In this document: one piece after another, positions 1 to 6,348 of the stretch | Layout: each line of letters opens with the position of its first letter | Position numbering within the stretch: position 1 is the stretch's first letter | Assembly (NCBI GenBank): GCA_964595785.1 | Contig: CAZQRO010000033.1 | Span: forward strand, 1 to 20,481 | Length of the DNA stretch: 20,481 nucleotides | Direction of reading: 5' to 3' | Source: Bovifimicola sp964595785 | Lineage (GTDB): Bacteria; Bacillota; Clostridia; Lachnospirales; Lachnospiraceae | The notes under the pieces: model-generated | The model's input: only the letters and a program-made list of their open reading frames with translations | What the model was told of the DNA's origin: nothing | The model's database searches: none | Position numbers and translations under genes: made by a program

Positions 1-76
1 TTCAGAAAATTGTTGATTGGCTTCTAAATGTCATAATAAATTTATTACAAAAAATTCACAAAAATTTCATTCTTTA

Positions 77-105
77 TTGCAAATAGAAAAATTTCATAGT
101 ATACT
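77..105 (+). promoter_or_regulatory. sigma-A type promoter of the purine permease
   Basis: A -35 TTGCAA (77-82) and a -10 TATACT (100-105) are separated by 17 bp, so transcription should start near 112. The boxes match the consensus at 4/6 and 5/6 positions. The sequence upstream (1-76) is AT-rich with no gene visible. Confidence 0.7.
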
Positions 106-108
106 TAA

Positions 109-137
109 TAAGACCGCTTTTAATTAAGGTGGTCTTA
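109..137 (+). promoter_or_regulatory. 5' stem-loop at the start of the permease mRNA
   Basis: TAAGACCGC (109-117) pairs with GTGGTCTTA (129-137) over 9 bp with one G-U pair and an 11-nt AT-rich loop. It starts almost exactly at the predicted transcription start and ends 7 nt before the ribosome binding site AAAGGAGG (145-152). It could stabilise the 5' end or act as an operator. No T-run follows, so it is not a terminator, and it is too small to be a purine riboswitch. Confidence 0.55.
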
Positions 138-160
138 CAATTTTAAAGGAGGACGTTTGA

Positions 161-1588
161 ATGTTAGAAAGATTTTTCAAACTAAAAGCTAACAACACAA
201 CAGTTAAGATTGAAATACTGGCAGGACTTACAACTTTTATGACGATGGCTTATATTATAGCATTAAATCCAAAGTTGGTTGTTGGATTTGATAACACAGA
301 TCCGTTATGGAAGGCAGTTTTCTTAGCTACAGTATTATCAGCAGGTATTGGTACATTAATCATGGGATTATTTGCTAATAAGCCATTTGCTTTGGCACCG
401 GGTATGGGACTAAATACTTACTTTGCAGTAGTAGCTTCAGACATTATGATTGCCGCCGGATACACATCTTATAAAGAGGGTGTTCATGCAGCATTATCAA
501 TCGTATTGATTTCGGGTGTTTTATTTACGATTCTTACTCTTTTAAAAATAAGAGAGAAGATTGTGGATGCCATTCCTCTTTCTGTCAGACTTGGTATTCC
601 GGCAGGCATTGGTTTAATGCTTATTAAGATTGGTTTAACAACTAATTTTAGTATCTATGACGAAGATAATAATTTGTATACAATGCTTACAACATTTTTT
701 AATGATGGACCAAGTGCTACAAAGAAAGCTATGGGTTCAGAACTTTACAAAATCATGGTTATCGGTGTGATTGCAACATTTATAGGTATATTTGTAATCT
801 GTGCATTAAGCCATTTTAAGGTAAGAGCTTCTATTTTACTTGGAATGCTTGTAAGTGCAGTTATATATTGGGTTGGAGAATTCACATTTCTTGATACAAA
901 TCCCTTCAAGAGTCTTAAAGGAGCAAGCTGGTTACCTCCATTTAAAGAAATGGCAAGTAATACACTGTTTAAGTTTAATTTCCCGGGACTATTTGAAATC
1001 GGTTTGTTCTCGGCTATAATGACTATAATTACATTCTGCATGGTGGATATGTTCGATACAATCGGAACACTTTATGGTACAGCAAGAAAAGCTAATATGC
1101 TTGATAAAGATGGTAAACTTCCGGGAATGAATAAAGCTATGTTATCTGATTCACTTGCAACTTGTGTAGGTGCATGTACAGGTACACCAACAGTTACAAC
1201 ATTTGTAGAATCTGCATCGGGTGTAGAGGCAGGTGGCCGTACAGGTCTTACCGCTGTTACAACAGGTATTTTATTTATTGCATGTATGTTTATTGCACCA
1301 ATCGCAGGGATTATCCCGGCACCGGCTACATCAGCAGCTTTAGTTTATGTTGGATTTCTTATGATTAGTTCACTTAAAGAAGTTGATTACGCTGATATGT
1401 CATCATCGGCTCCTGTGGCATTGATTTTAATATTTATGGCATTTACAGGGAGTATTGGTAATGGAATTGGTATGGGTATCATTGCATATTCAATTATCAA
1501 ACTTTGCACAGGCAGGGGTAAAGATGTTTCAATATTAACATATGTTCTTGCAGCATTGTTTATTGCAAAGTTCTTTATAACATTTTAA
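161..1588 (+). CDS. NCS2/AzgA family purine (adenine/guanine/hypoxanthine) permease
   Basis: This is a 475-residue polytopic membrane transporter, probably importing purine bases by proton symport for salvage. Family hallmarks are visible: GLTTFMTMAYI at residues 22-32, the APGMGLNTYFA segment around 79-89, DMFDTIGTLYG around 296-306, and the substrate/cation-site region GTPTVTTFVESASG followed by EAGGRTG around 341-362. Length and motif order match B. subtilis PbuG/PbuO-type carriers (about 430-480 residues, 12-14 helices). The start is fixed by AAAGGAGG eight bases upstream. It is monocistronic, with its own promoter and terminator. Such genes are often under a purine riboswitch, but none is recognisable in the 160 bases upstream. 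The exact base transported cannot be read from sequence. Confidence 0.93.
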   Translation: MLERFFKLKANNTTVKIEILAGLTTFMTMAYIIALNPKLVVGFDNTDPLWKAVFLATVLSAGIGTLIMGLFANKPFALAPGMGLNTYFAVVASDIMIAAGYTSYKEGVHAALSIVLISGVLFTILTLLKIREKIVDAIPLSVRLGIPAGIGLMLIKIGLTTNFSIYDEDNNLYTMLTTFFNDGPSATKKAMGSELYKIMVIGVIATFIGIFVICALSHFKVRASILLGMLVSAVIYWVGEFTFLDTNPFKSLKGASWLPPFKEMASNTLFKFNFPGLFEIGLFSAIMTIITFCMVDMFDTIGTLYGTARKANMLDKDGKLPGMNKAMLSDSLATCVGACTGTPTVTTFVESASGVEAGGRTGLTAVTTGILFIACMFIAPIAGIIPAPATSAALVYVGFLMISSLKEVDYADMSSSAPVALILIFMAFTGSIGNGIGMGIIAYSIIKLCTGRGKDVSILTYVLAALFIAKFFITF

Positions 1589-1640
1589 TTGTAAATATAT
1601 TTATTGTTTTTATACAAAAGTAAACAATAATAAAATTATG

Positions 1641-1671
1641 AAAGTGTCATCTTATGGGTGACACTTTTTTT
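1641..1671 (+). terminator. Rho-independent terminator of the permease gene
   Basis: An 11-bp stem (1641-1651 with 1657-1667, core AAAGTGTCA/TGACACTTT) has a 5-nt loop, and its 3' side runs into seven T residues (1665-1671). It lies 52 bp after the permease stop codon. Confidence 0.9.
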
Positions 1672-1753
1672 ACTGTATAAGATTAAGGGTATCAAAAGGT
1701 ATAACGAAAAACAATACTCTTTTGCAGAAGAATTTTCGAAGGAAGAAGCATAC

Positions 1754-1782
1754 TTGTCCGCTTTGAGCTATTGTGTTATAAT
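1754..1782 (+). promoter_or_regulatory. promoter of the MutS-like gene
   Basis: A -35 TTGTCC (1754-1759) and a perfect -10 TATAAT (1777-1782) are 17 bp apart, giving a transcript start near 1789. Because the reading frame is open back to a TTG at 1771, this promoter also shows that the real translation start lies downstream, at 1879. Confidence 0.75.
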
Positions 1783-1878
1783 ACATCACAATATTTGTAT
1801 TATTGCAGCATGGAAATTGCAGGAATAAATTTCTATGTGCAGTGGTTTCATAAAAAACGCTCAGGCATGGAGGAATAT

Positions 1879-3549
1879 ATGGTAAAGTATTATGTAATTA
1901 TTGTAGTGGCTGTATTTGTTTTATTTGTATACAATTCGATAAGATTTAGAAAACGTGAATTAGAGAGACTTAAGGAAAAGATAAGAAATGCATGGGGAAA
2001 TCCACCGGTAAGAGAATATGATGCACAGGAATTTGACAAGATAGCAAATTATTTTTTGAAAAATAAAGGTGATAGATTTGCAATTGATGATATTACATGG
2101 AATGATCTTGACATGGACAGTATATTTATGCTTCTTAATAATACATATTCTTCATCAGGAGAGGAATATCTGTATAAAATTTTAAGAACTCCGGAATTTG
2201 ATGAGAAAGAGCTGTTAAAAAGAGATAAACTTGCAGTTTTCTTTGAGAATAATGAAGAGGAAGCATTTAAATTTCAAGAAGTATTTGCAAAACTCGGACG
2301 GACAAAATCTATTTCCCTGTCAGAATTTATAGACAGGTTTTCAGGTCTTGGTAATAGAAGTAATGTAAAACATATTATTTTAGACATTTTGTTTGTAATT
2401 TCAATTGCCATGCTTTTTATGAGTCCGATTTCGGGAATTGCAATGTTTTTAGTAATGATTTTCATTAATATCGGCACATACTATAAAGAAAAAGCAGAAA
2501 TTGAATCATACTTTACATGCCTTAAATATCTTATGGACATGATTAACTGCGGAAATGCATTGATAAAATTAGATGGAGATGTAGTGGCTCCGTACATTAA
2601 AACCATAAGAGGGGACCTTGACAAGTTAAAGAGTATAAGTAAGGGTATATTTTGGATTTCCATGAACGGAAATAGTGGTTCATTAGGTGAAATTGCAATG
2701 GAATATATCAGAATGATTTTTCATGCGGATATTATAAAATTCAACTCTGTATTAGGTGCCACGAATAAGAATTTAGGAACAATCGATGAATTATTCACAA
2801 CATTTGGTATGCTTGAGGCAGGGATGGCAATTGCATCATTCAGAAAGATGCTGCAATATACATGTAAGCCTGGATTTGTGAAAGAAAAGACAGTTAATGC
2901 AGTGGCAATTTATCATCCAATGATTAGTAATCCGGTAGCAAATGACATTGAAGAAAGAAAAAGTGTGCTGATTACCGGTTCGAATGCATCAGGTAAATCC
3001 ACATTTCTTAAGACTATTGCCATTAACAGCATTCTGGCACAGACTGTTTACACATGTACGGCAAAATCATATAGAACCTGTTTCTATGAACTTTATTCAT
3101 CTATGGCATTAAGAGACGATCTTATGAATAATGAGAGTTATTATATAGTGGAGATTAAATCGATTAAAAGAATTCTTGACAGTGTTAATGACAAGGTTCC
3201 GGTATTATGCTTTGTTGATGAAGTCTTAAGAGGAACTAACACAATCGAGAGAATTGCCGCTTCATCTCATATTCTCAAATCGCTTACAAATAGAAATGCC
3301 ATTTGTTTTGCGGCAACACATGATATCGAACTTACAAATATTTTAGAAAATCATTATTCGAATTATCATTTTACGGAAGATGTAAAGGATGATGATGTAT
3401 TATTCAGTTATAAGCTGCTTAAAGGAAGAGCAACGTCAAGAAATGCCATTAAACTCTTGAATGTAATAGGATTTGACAGGAAAATCGTGTCGGAGGCAGA
3501 GAATATGGCAACAGAATTTACTAACAGTGGTATCTGGAGGAATCTATAG
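1879..3549 (+). CDS. membrane-anchored MutS-family ATPase (domain V only, no mismatch-recognition domain)
   Basis: The protein is 556 residues when read from ATG 1879, which has GGAGG five bases upstream. The frame is open to TTG 1771, but that lies before the predicted transcript start. Its C-terminal third is a MutS-type ABC ATPase: Walker A ITGSNASGKS (365-374), Walker B VLCFVDE (442-448), and a following AATHD switch motif. MutS itself is about 850 residues with an N-terminal mismatch-binding domain. That domain is absent here, as is the Smr nuclease of MutS2. Instead there is an N-terminal hydrophobic helix (about 2-18) and a further hydrophobic pair (about 165-201), so the protein is probably membrane-bound. 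Its substrate is unknown, and a mismatch-repair role should not be assumed. The next gene starts about 30 bp downstream and is probably co-transcribed. Confidence 0.85.
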   Translation: MVKYYVIIVVAVFVLFVYNSIRFRKRELERLKEKIRNAWGNPPVREYDAQEFDKIANYFLKNKGDRFAIDDITWNDLDMDSIFMLLNNTYSSSGEEYLYKILRTPEFDEKELLKRDKLAVFFENNEEEAFKFQEVFAKLGRTKSISLSEFIDRFSGLGNRSNVKHIILDILFVISIAMLFMSPISGIAMFLVMIFINIGTYYKEKAEIESYFTCLKYLMDMINCGNALIKLDGDVVAPYIKTIRGDLDKLKSISKGIFWISMNGNSGSLGEIAMEYIRMIFHADIIKFNSVLGATNKNLGTIDELFTTFGMLEAGMAIASFRKMLQYTCKPGFVKEKTVNAVAIYHPMISNPVANDIEERKSVLITGSNASGKSTFLKTIAINSILAQTVYTCTAKSYRTCFYELYSSMALRDDLMNNESYYIVEIKSIKRILDSVNDKVPVLCFVDEVLRGTNTIERIAASSHILKSLTNRNAICFAATHDIELTNILENHYSNYHFTEDVKDDDVLFSYKLLKGRATSRNAIKLLNVIGFDRKIVSEAENMATEFTNSGIWRNL

Positions 3550-3579
3550 TTATAGTTTGAAAAGGAAAAGGCGTTGACT

Positions 3580-4797
3580 GTGAAGAAAAAAATATTGTCT
3601 TTATGTACTGCTATTGTGGTATTATTCATTGCGATTGGATTATGTGTTTATTTGGGAGTAGAAAAGGAAAGTCCTAAAAAGGGAAATGAACAGAAGTCAG
3701 AGAAAAATGATAAGAATTCTTTAATTGAAATACCAATCAGTGCTGAGGAAACAGAGAAAATAAAGTCAGAAATGGTAGCAATAACAGAGGATTATGTCAG
3801 TACTTGTGGTGGTGGGATAACATCTGAAAACAGGAATGATAAAAGGCGGGAATATGTCGATTATCTGGGAAGCAAAGGTTATACGGTCTGTATGGATTTT
3901 TATAACGGAAAACTGACTAATTATGAACAGTTTGACAGTTTTTGCAAGAGCCTTGAAAATGCATTCTCATCTGAGGATAAAGTTGAGGTTGATAATAATG
4001 TTTTTGATTTATTTTATATTCAGGTGGATGGAAGTCTTTTGAAATATCATTTTGATTATGAAGATGGTAAAATTATTTTTACGGCATCAACTTCATATAT
4101 TGACAGCGAAAATAATACTGTTAAAGCACCGTTTATTACCAGATATGAGTTGTATACATTTGATTATACTGAAAGAGGCTGGCTTTTCATAGAACAATAT
4201 GTTGAAGAAAGCAATGAGATGAATGGACATCAGGCAATTCGTGTTAAGCCTTTTAACGGTGAATATAAAGATTTGTGTGAAAAATATGTGGAGCGGATAG
4301 GATATCAGTGCAATAATCTGTTTATAACAGAGTGGACTGAAAATGATTTCAGTAATATTAATTTTAATGATTTATTTGAGTTTTTGTATTATGAGAAATC
4401 AGGCGGAGAACTTGACCATGATGCTTTTTATGACGGAATTCCCGAAAATGAATTTTATTCACTTATAAAGGAATATTTTAATATTACAGATGAAAATCTG
4501 AAATCAATTTCTAAGTTTAATGAAGAAAATAATACATTTATTTGGGCGAGAATCGGTTGTCTGTCATATTCTCCTGACATTTCAGGTGAACCATTTGCAG
4601 AAGTGGTAGATAAAAGAGATAATGATGATGGCACGTTTACATTGCTTATTAATACTGTATGGGAATGGTATAATACAGATACGGCATTTGTGCAGGAAAT
4701 TACCATAAGGGAAACGGAAAATGGTTTTCAATATGTGAGTAATCATATAATTCCTGACAATAATAACAGGGTGCCGGTATATAAGAACAGAGTCTGA
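3580..4797 (+). CDS. hypothetical signal-anchored extracellular protein
   Basis: I do not recognise this gene. The start is either GTG 3580 (405 residues, MKKKILSLC..., AAAAGG eight bases upstream) or TTG 3574 (two residues longer, AAAGGA seven bases upstream). I prefer GTG because it gives a typical signal sequence. Residues about 3-25 form a basic n-region and one hydrophobic helix, followed by a charged Lys/Glu/Ser-rich linker to about residue 50. The rest is a soluble, acidic, aromatic-rich domain with no repeat or catalytic motif I can name. The only Cys near the helix end is preceded by IGL, which is not a lipobox, so a membrane-tethered outward-facing protein is likelier than a lipoprotein. 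It follows the MutS-like gene by about 30 bp and is probably in the same transcript. Confidence 0.75.
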   Translation: MKKKILSLCTAIVVLFIAIGLCVYLGVEKESPKKGNEQKSEKNDKNSLIEIPISAEETEKIKSEMVAITEDYVSTCGGGITSENRNDKRREYVDYLGSKGYTVCMDFYNGKLTNYEQFDSFCKSLENAFSSEDKVEVDNNVFDLFYIQVDGSLLKYHFDYEDGKIIFTASTSYIDSENNTVKAPFITRYELYTFDYTERGWLFIEQYVEESNEMNGHQAIRVKPFNGEYKDLCEKYVERIGYQCNNLFITEWTENDFSNINFNDLFEFLYYEKSGGELDHDAFYDGIPENEFYSLIKEYFNITDENLKSISKFNEENNTFIWARIGCLSYSPDISGEPFAEVVDKRDNDDGTFTLLINTVWEWYNTDTAFVQEITIRETENGFQYVSNHIIPDNNNRVPVYKNRV

Positions 4798-4824
4798 TAA
4801 AATTAATTAATAAATAATAATTAT

Positions 4825-4905
4825 AAAAAGTCTTTCTAATGAACTAGATATAAGTTAGTAATAAAACTAACTTATGGGAATCAGGTTCAAAAAGAAAGGC
4901 TTTTT
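4825..4905. terminator. long three-part hairpin, probable bidirectional terminator
   Basis: One extended hairpin contains an outer stem of 13 bp (4825-4837 with 4893-4905, one G-U), a middle stem starting GAAC/GTTC (4841-4849 with 4880-4888, one mismatch), and a perfect inner 10-bp stem ATAAGTTAGT/ACTAACTTAT (4850-4859 with 4866-4875) with a 6-nt loop. The outer stem is A5 on one side and T5 on the other, so each strand ends in a U-run. It lies 27 bp after the + strand gene ending at 4797 and 20 bp after the - strand micro-ORF ending at 4926. At about 80 nt it is much longer than an ordinary terminator. Confidence 0.7.
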
Positions 4906-4925
4906 ATTTTAATTATTAATTGTTA

Positions 4926-4994
4926 TTATCTGCAACCAAAGCAATTACGGATAAATGTTAAGACATCACAGTTATTTAAAAATCTAAAACACAT
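4926..4994 (-). CDS. candidate cysteine-rich 22-residue micropeptide
   Basis: On the - strand, ATG at 4994-4992 opens a 22-codon frame ending in TAA at 4926. The predicted peptide is hydrophobic and basic, with cysteines at positions 2, 9, 18 and 21. The last two form a CFGC (CxxC) motif next to the C-terminal Arg. It has a strong ribosome binding site, GGAGG (5008-5004), nine bases before the ATG, a plausible promoter, and the long hairpin 4825-4905 as terminator. That complete gene architecture in an otherwise empty gap is the main argument; the coding length alone proves nothing. Function is unknown. A metal- or redox-sensitive peptide, a secreted signal or a leader peptide are all possible, and I see no partner modification or export gene nearby. 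Confidence 0.55.
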   Translation of the reverse strand: MCFRFLNNCDVLTFIRNCFGCR

Positions 4995-5018
4995 AATAGT
5001 AATCCTCCATATTTTTCA

Positions 5019-5047
5019 TTTATTTGTATTAGCTAAGTACAAATAAA
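5019..5047. repeat. perfect 10-bp inverted repeat in the leader/promoter region
   Basis: TTTATTTGTA (5019-5028) and TACAAATAAA (5038-5047) are exact inverted copies around a 9-nt spacer (TTAGCTAAG). No T-run follows on either strand. It overlaps the predicted start of the - strand micro-ORF transcript, so it could be a leader hairpin or an operator. Confidence 0.5.
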
Positions 5048-5075
5048 CTGTAACAATTTTGTAACATTTAATCAA
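5047..5075 (-). promoter_or_regulatory. candidate promoter for the micro-ORF
   Basis: Read on the - strand, TTGATT (5075-5070) and TACAGT (5052-5047) are 17 bp apart, and the -10 is preceded by TGT, an extended -10 feature. The transcript would start near 5040, leaving a leader of about 45 nt. Each box matches the consensus at 4/6 positions, so support is moderate. Confidence 0.4.
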
Positions 5076-5136
5076 TAGGAGGTTAATGGAAAAGATGAAA
5101 AAATGAAATTTTCTTATGATTTTGAGTGTATAAATA

Positions 5137-5164
5137 TGGATTTTTCATAAATATGTGTTAGAAT
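5137..5164 (+). promoter_or_regulatory. candidate promoter of the ybaK-like gene
   Basis: An extended -10, TGT followed by TAGAAT (5159-5164), lies 37 bp before the ATG at 5201. The -35 is weak (TGGATT, 5137-5142, 16-bp spacing), which extended -10 promoters tolerate. Confidence 0.45.
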
Positions 5165-5200
5165 AAGATAATATAAAAATGAGTAAGGAGAACAGATAAA

Positions 5201-5674
5201 ATGTCTATAGAAAAGGTGAAAGAATATTTTAAAAAATATAATATGGATAATAAGATACAGGAGTTTGAAGTATCAAGTGCCACTGTAGAACTTGCAGCAG
5301 AGGCATTGCATTGTGAACCTGAAAGAATTGCCAAAACGCTTTCTTTTATTGTAAAGGAAGAAGCAATATTAATTGTGGCTGCCGGTGATGCCAAGATAGA
5401 TAATACAAAATATAAGGCACAATTCGGTACAAAAGCAAAAATGTTATCATATGATGAAGTAGAGGAATTAGTGGGTCATGCTGTAGGAGGTGTTTGTCCT
5501 TTTGCAATTAAGGAGGGAGTAAAAGTATATCTTGATAAGTCGTTGAAGCGTTTTGAAAGTGTATTTCCGGCATGTGGAAGCAGTAACAGTGCCATTGAAC
5601 TTTCAATGGAAGAATTAGAAAAGTATTCAGGATATGAAACATGGATAGATGTTTGTAAGAACTGGGCTGAATAA
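5201..5674 (+). CDS. ybaK: YbaK/EbsC (prolyl-tRNA editing domain) family aminoacyl-tRNA deacylase
   Basis: This is a 157-residue single-domain protein of the YbaK/ProX/INS family, which hydrolyses mischarged tRNAs such as Cys-tRNA(Pro) or Ala-tRNA(Pro) in trans in the cytoplasm. Visible hallmarks are the conserved lysine in KTL (K45), the IVAAGDAKID stretch (58-67), the GHAVGGVCPF loop (92-101), and FPACGSSNSAIEL near 122-134. Its length is typical of the free-standing family. The start has AAGGAG ten bases upstream, and the gene is monocistronic. It ends against a hairpin shared with the tRNA-Leu gene on the other strand. Which mischarged tRNA it clears cannot be told from sequence alone. 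Confidence 0.9.
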   Translation: MSIEKVKEYFKKYNMDNKIQEFEVSSATVELAAEALHCEPERIAKTLSFIVKEEAILIVAAGDAKIDNTKYKAQFGTKAKMLSYDEVEELVGHAVGGVCPFAIKEGVKVYLDKSLKRFESVFPACGSSNSAIELSMEELEKYSGYETWIDVCKNWAE

Positions 5675-5714
5675 ATTTGAATTTAATAAAAATAATACAA
5701 TATGGTGTAATGTT

Positions 5715-5757
5715 GCATTAAAAAAACATCTTATTTGATAAGATGTTTTTTTAATGC
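5715..5757. terminator. perfect bidirectional terminator between ybaK and tRNA-Leu
   Basis: A perfect 19-bp stem (5715-5733 with 5739-5757) closes on a 5-nt loop and contains A7 on one arm and T7 on the other, so it can end both the + strand ybaK message and the - strand tRNA transcript. Its last three base pairs use the TGC of the tRNA 3' acceptor end (5755-5757). Confidence 0.88.
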
Positions 5758-5837
5758 AGGTGGCGGGACTTGAACCCGCACGATGTTGCCACCGGCAGAT
5801 TTTGAGTCTGCTGCGTCTGCCATTCCGCCACACCTGC
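5755..5837 (-). tRNA. tRNA-Leu(CAA)
   Basis: This 83-nt class II tRNA folds fully: acceptor GCAGGTG/CACCTGC with discriminator A, D stem GCG/CGC, anticodon stem GCAGA/TCTGC with loop CTCAAAA (anticodon CAA at 5804-5802), a 15-nt variable arm with stem CGGTG/CATCG, and T arm GCGGG-TTCAAGT-CCCGC. The long variable arm and A73 fit leucine, reading UUG. CCA is not encoded and must be added after transcription. It has its own consensus promoter and shares a terminator with ybaK. Confidence 0.97.
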
Positions 5838-5858
5838 ATTGCGATTAACGCGAGTTAT

Positions 5859-5887
5859 ATTTTATCATTATAAATAAATCTTGTCAA
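5859..5887 (-). promoter_or_regulatory. strong promoter of tRNA-Leu
   Basis: On the - strand a perfect -35 TTGACA (5887-5882) and a -10 TAAAAT (5864-5859) are 17 bp apart, placing the start about 15 nt before the mature tRNA 5' end. Confidence 0.88.
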
Positions 5888-5908
5888 TGAAAAAATCAAC
5901 ATTTACTC

Positions 5909-5987
5909 TTTATAATTTTCGCTAAATTTGTTATATTAGTAACATATGAATTTATTCAAGTGACATTTAAAGTTATATTGTTAAAAT
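5909..5987 (+). promoter_or_regulatory. two candidate promoters of the zinc-finger protein gene
   Basis: Upstream candidate: TTTATA (5909-5914), 17 bp, TGT then TATATT (5932-5937). Downstream candidate: GTGACA (5960-5965), 16 bp, TGT then TAAAAT (5982-5987), with 5/6 matches in each box. The downstream one is the better match, but it would leave an unusually short leader that starts at the ribosome binding site (GAAAGG, 5992-5997). Confidence 0.5.
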
Positions 5988-6008
5988 AAAAGAAAGGTAA
6001 AGTGAAAA

Positions 6009-6344
6009 ATGAAGTGCGATGAATTTAACAGACTTGTACCTAAGTTTATAGACGATACTTTAGAAACTGAATATTATGACGAATTTATTCATCATGCAAA
6101 GGAATGTACAGATTGTAAAGATGAGTTAGAAATACATTATATGATAAGGGTAGGTTTAGAACGAATTGAAAATGATTCAGGTAAGTCATTTGATATACGC
6201 GGAGAATTAGAAAATCAGTTGACGACTTATGAAAACCGGGCTGATGCAATATTTAAAATGAATGTTTATAGAAATATTACTATTACACTGGCAGAAATAT
6301 GTGCAGTTATTATAAGTGTAATGCAGATTATCAAATTATTATAG
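6009..6344 (+). CDS. small membrane protein with anti-sigma-type zinc finger (zf-HC2-like)
   Basis: This 111-residue protein has an N-terminal pattern C3, then H29-x3-C33-x2-C36, matching the zinc-binding anti-sigma fold of ZAS/zf-HC2 proteins. A charged linker follows, then one C-terminal hydrophobic helix (about 90-110), so the finger should face the cytoplasm. In known cases such proteins bind ECF sigma factors and release them on a signal. No sigma factor gene lies next to it here, so a true anti-sigma role is uncertain. GAAAGG lies 11 bases before the ATG. Its TAG stop falls inside the left copy of the 10-bp direct repeat that bounds the next element. The domain assignment rests on the Cys/His spacing only. 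Confidence 0.75.
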   Translation: MKCDEFNRLVPKFIDDTLETEYYDEFIHHAKECTDCKDELEIHYMIRVGLERIENDSGKSFDIRGELENQLTTYENRADAIFKMNVYRNITITLAEICAVIISVMQIIKLL

Positions 6345-6348
6345 TATG
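6339..6348 (+). repeat. left 10-bp direct repeat (probable target-site duplication)
   Basis: TTATAGTATG here is repeated exactly at 6518-6527, the two copies bracketing the folded element 6349-6517. The TAG stop of the upstream gene (6342-6344) is inside this copy. Confidence 0.6.

Noticed and set aside
1..160. Purine riboswitch ahead of the permease
   Set aside because: No aptamer core or paired arms of the right size could be found, and the predicted leader is too short.
745..1041. 98-codon - strand open frame inside the permease gene
   Set aside because: It is an antisense shadow of a well-supported gene, with no ribosome binding site or recognisable protein. The same applies to the other antisense frames inside polA, the FtsA-like gene, the GGDEF gene and others.
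1771..1878. N-terminal extension of the MutS-like protein from TTG 1771
   Set aside because: The TTG lies upstream of the predicted transcript start and has no ribosome binding site; ATG 1879 has a strong one and gives a sensible N-terminal helix.
3580..3670. Lipoprotein signal in the hypothetical protein
   Set aside because: The cysteine after the hydrophobic helix is preceded by Leu rather than Gly, Ala or Ser, so the lipobox pattern fails.
5086..5106. Six-codon + strand leader peptide (MEKMKK) before ybaK
   Set aside because: The GGAGG is only three bases from the ATG, there is no attenuator structure, and it lies upstream of the likely ybaK promoter.
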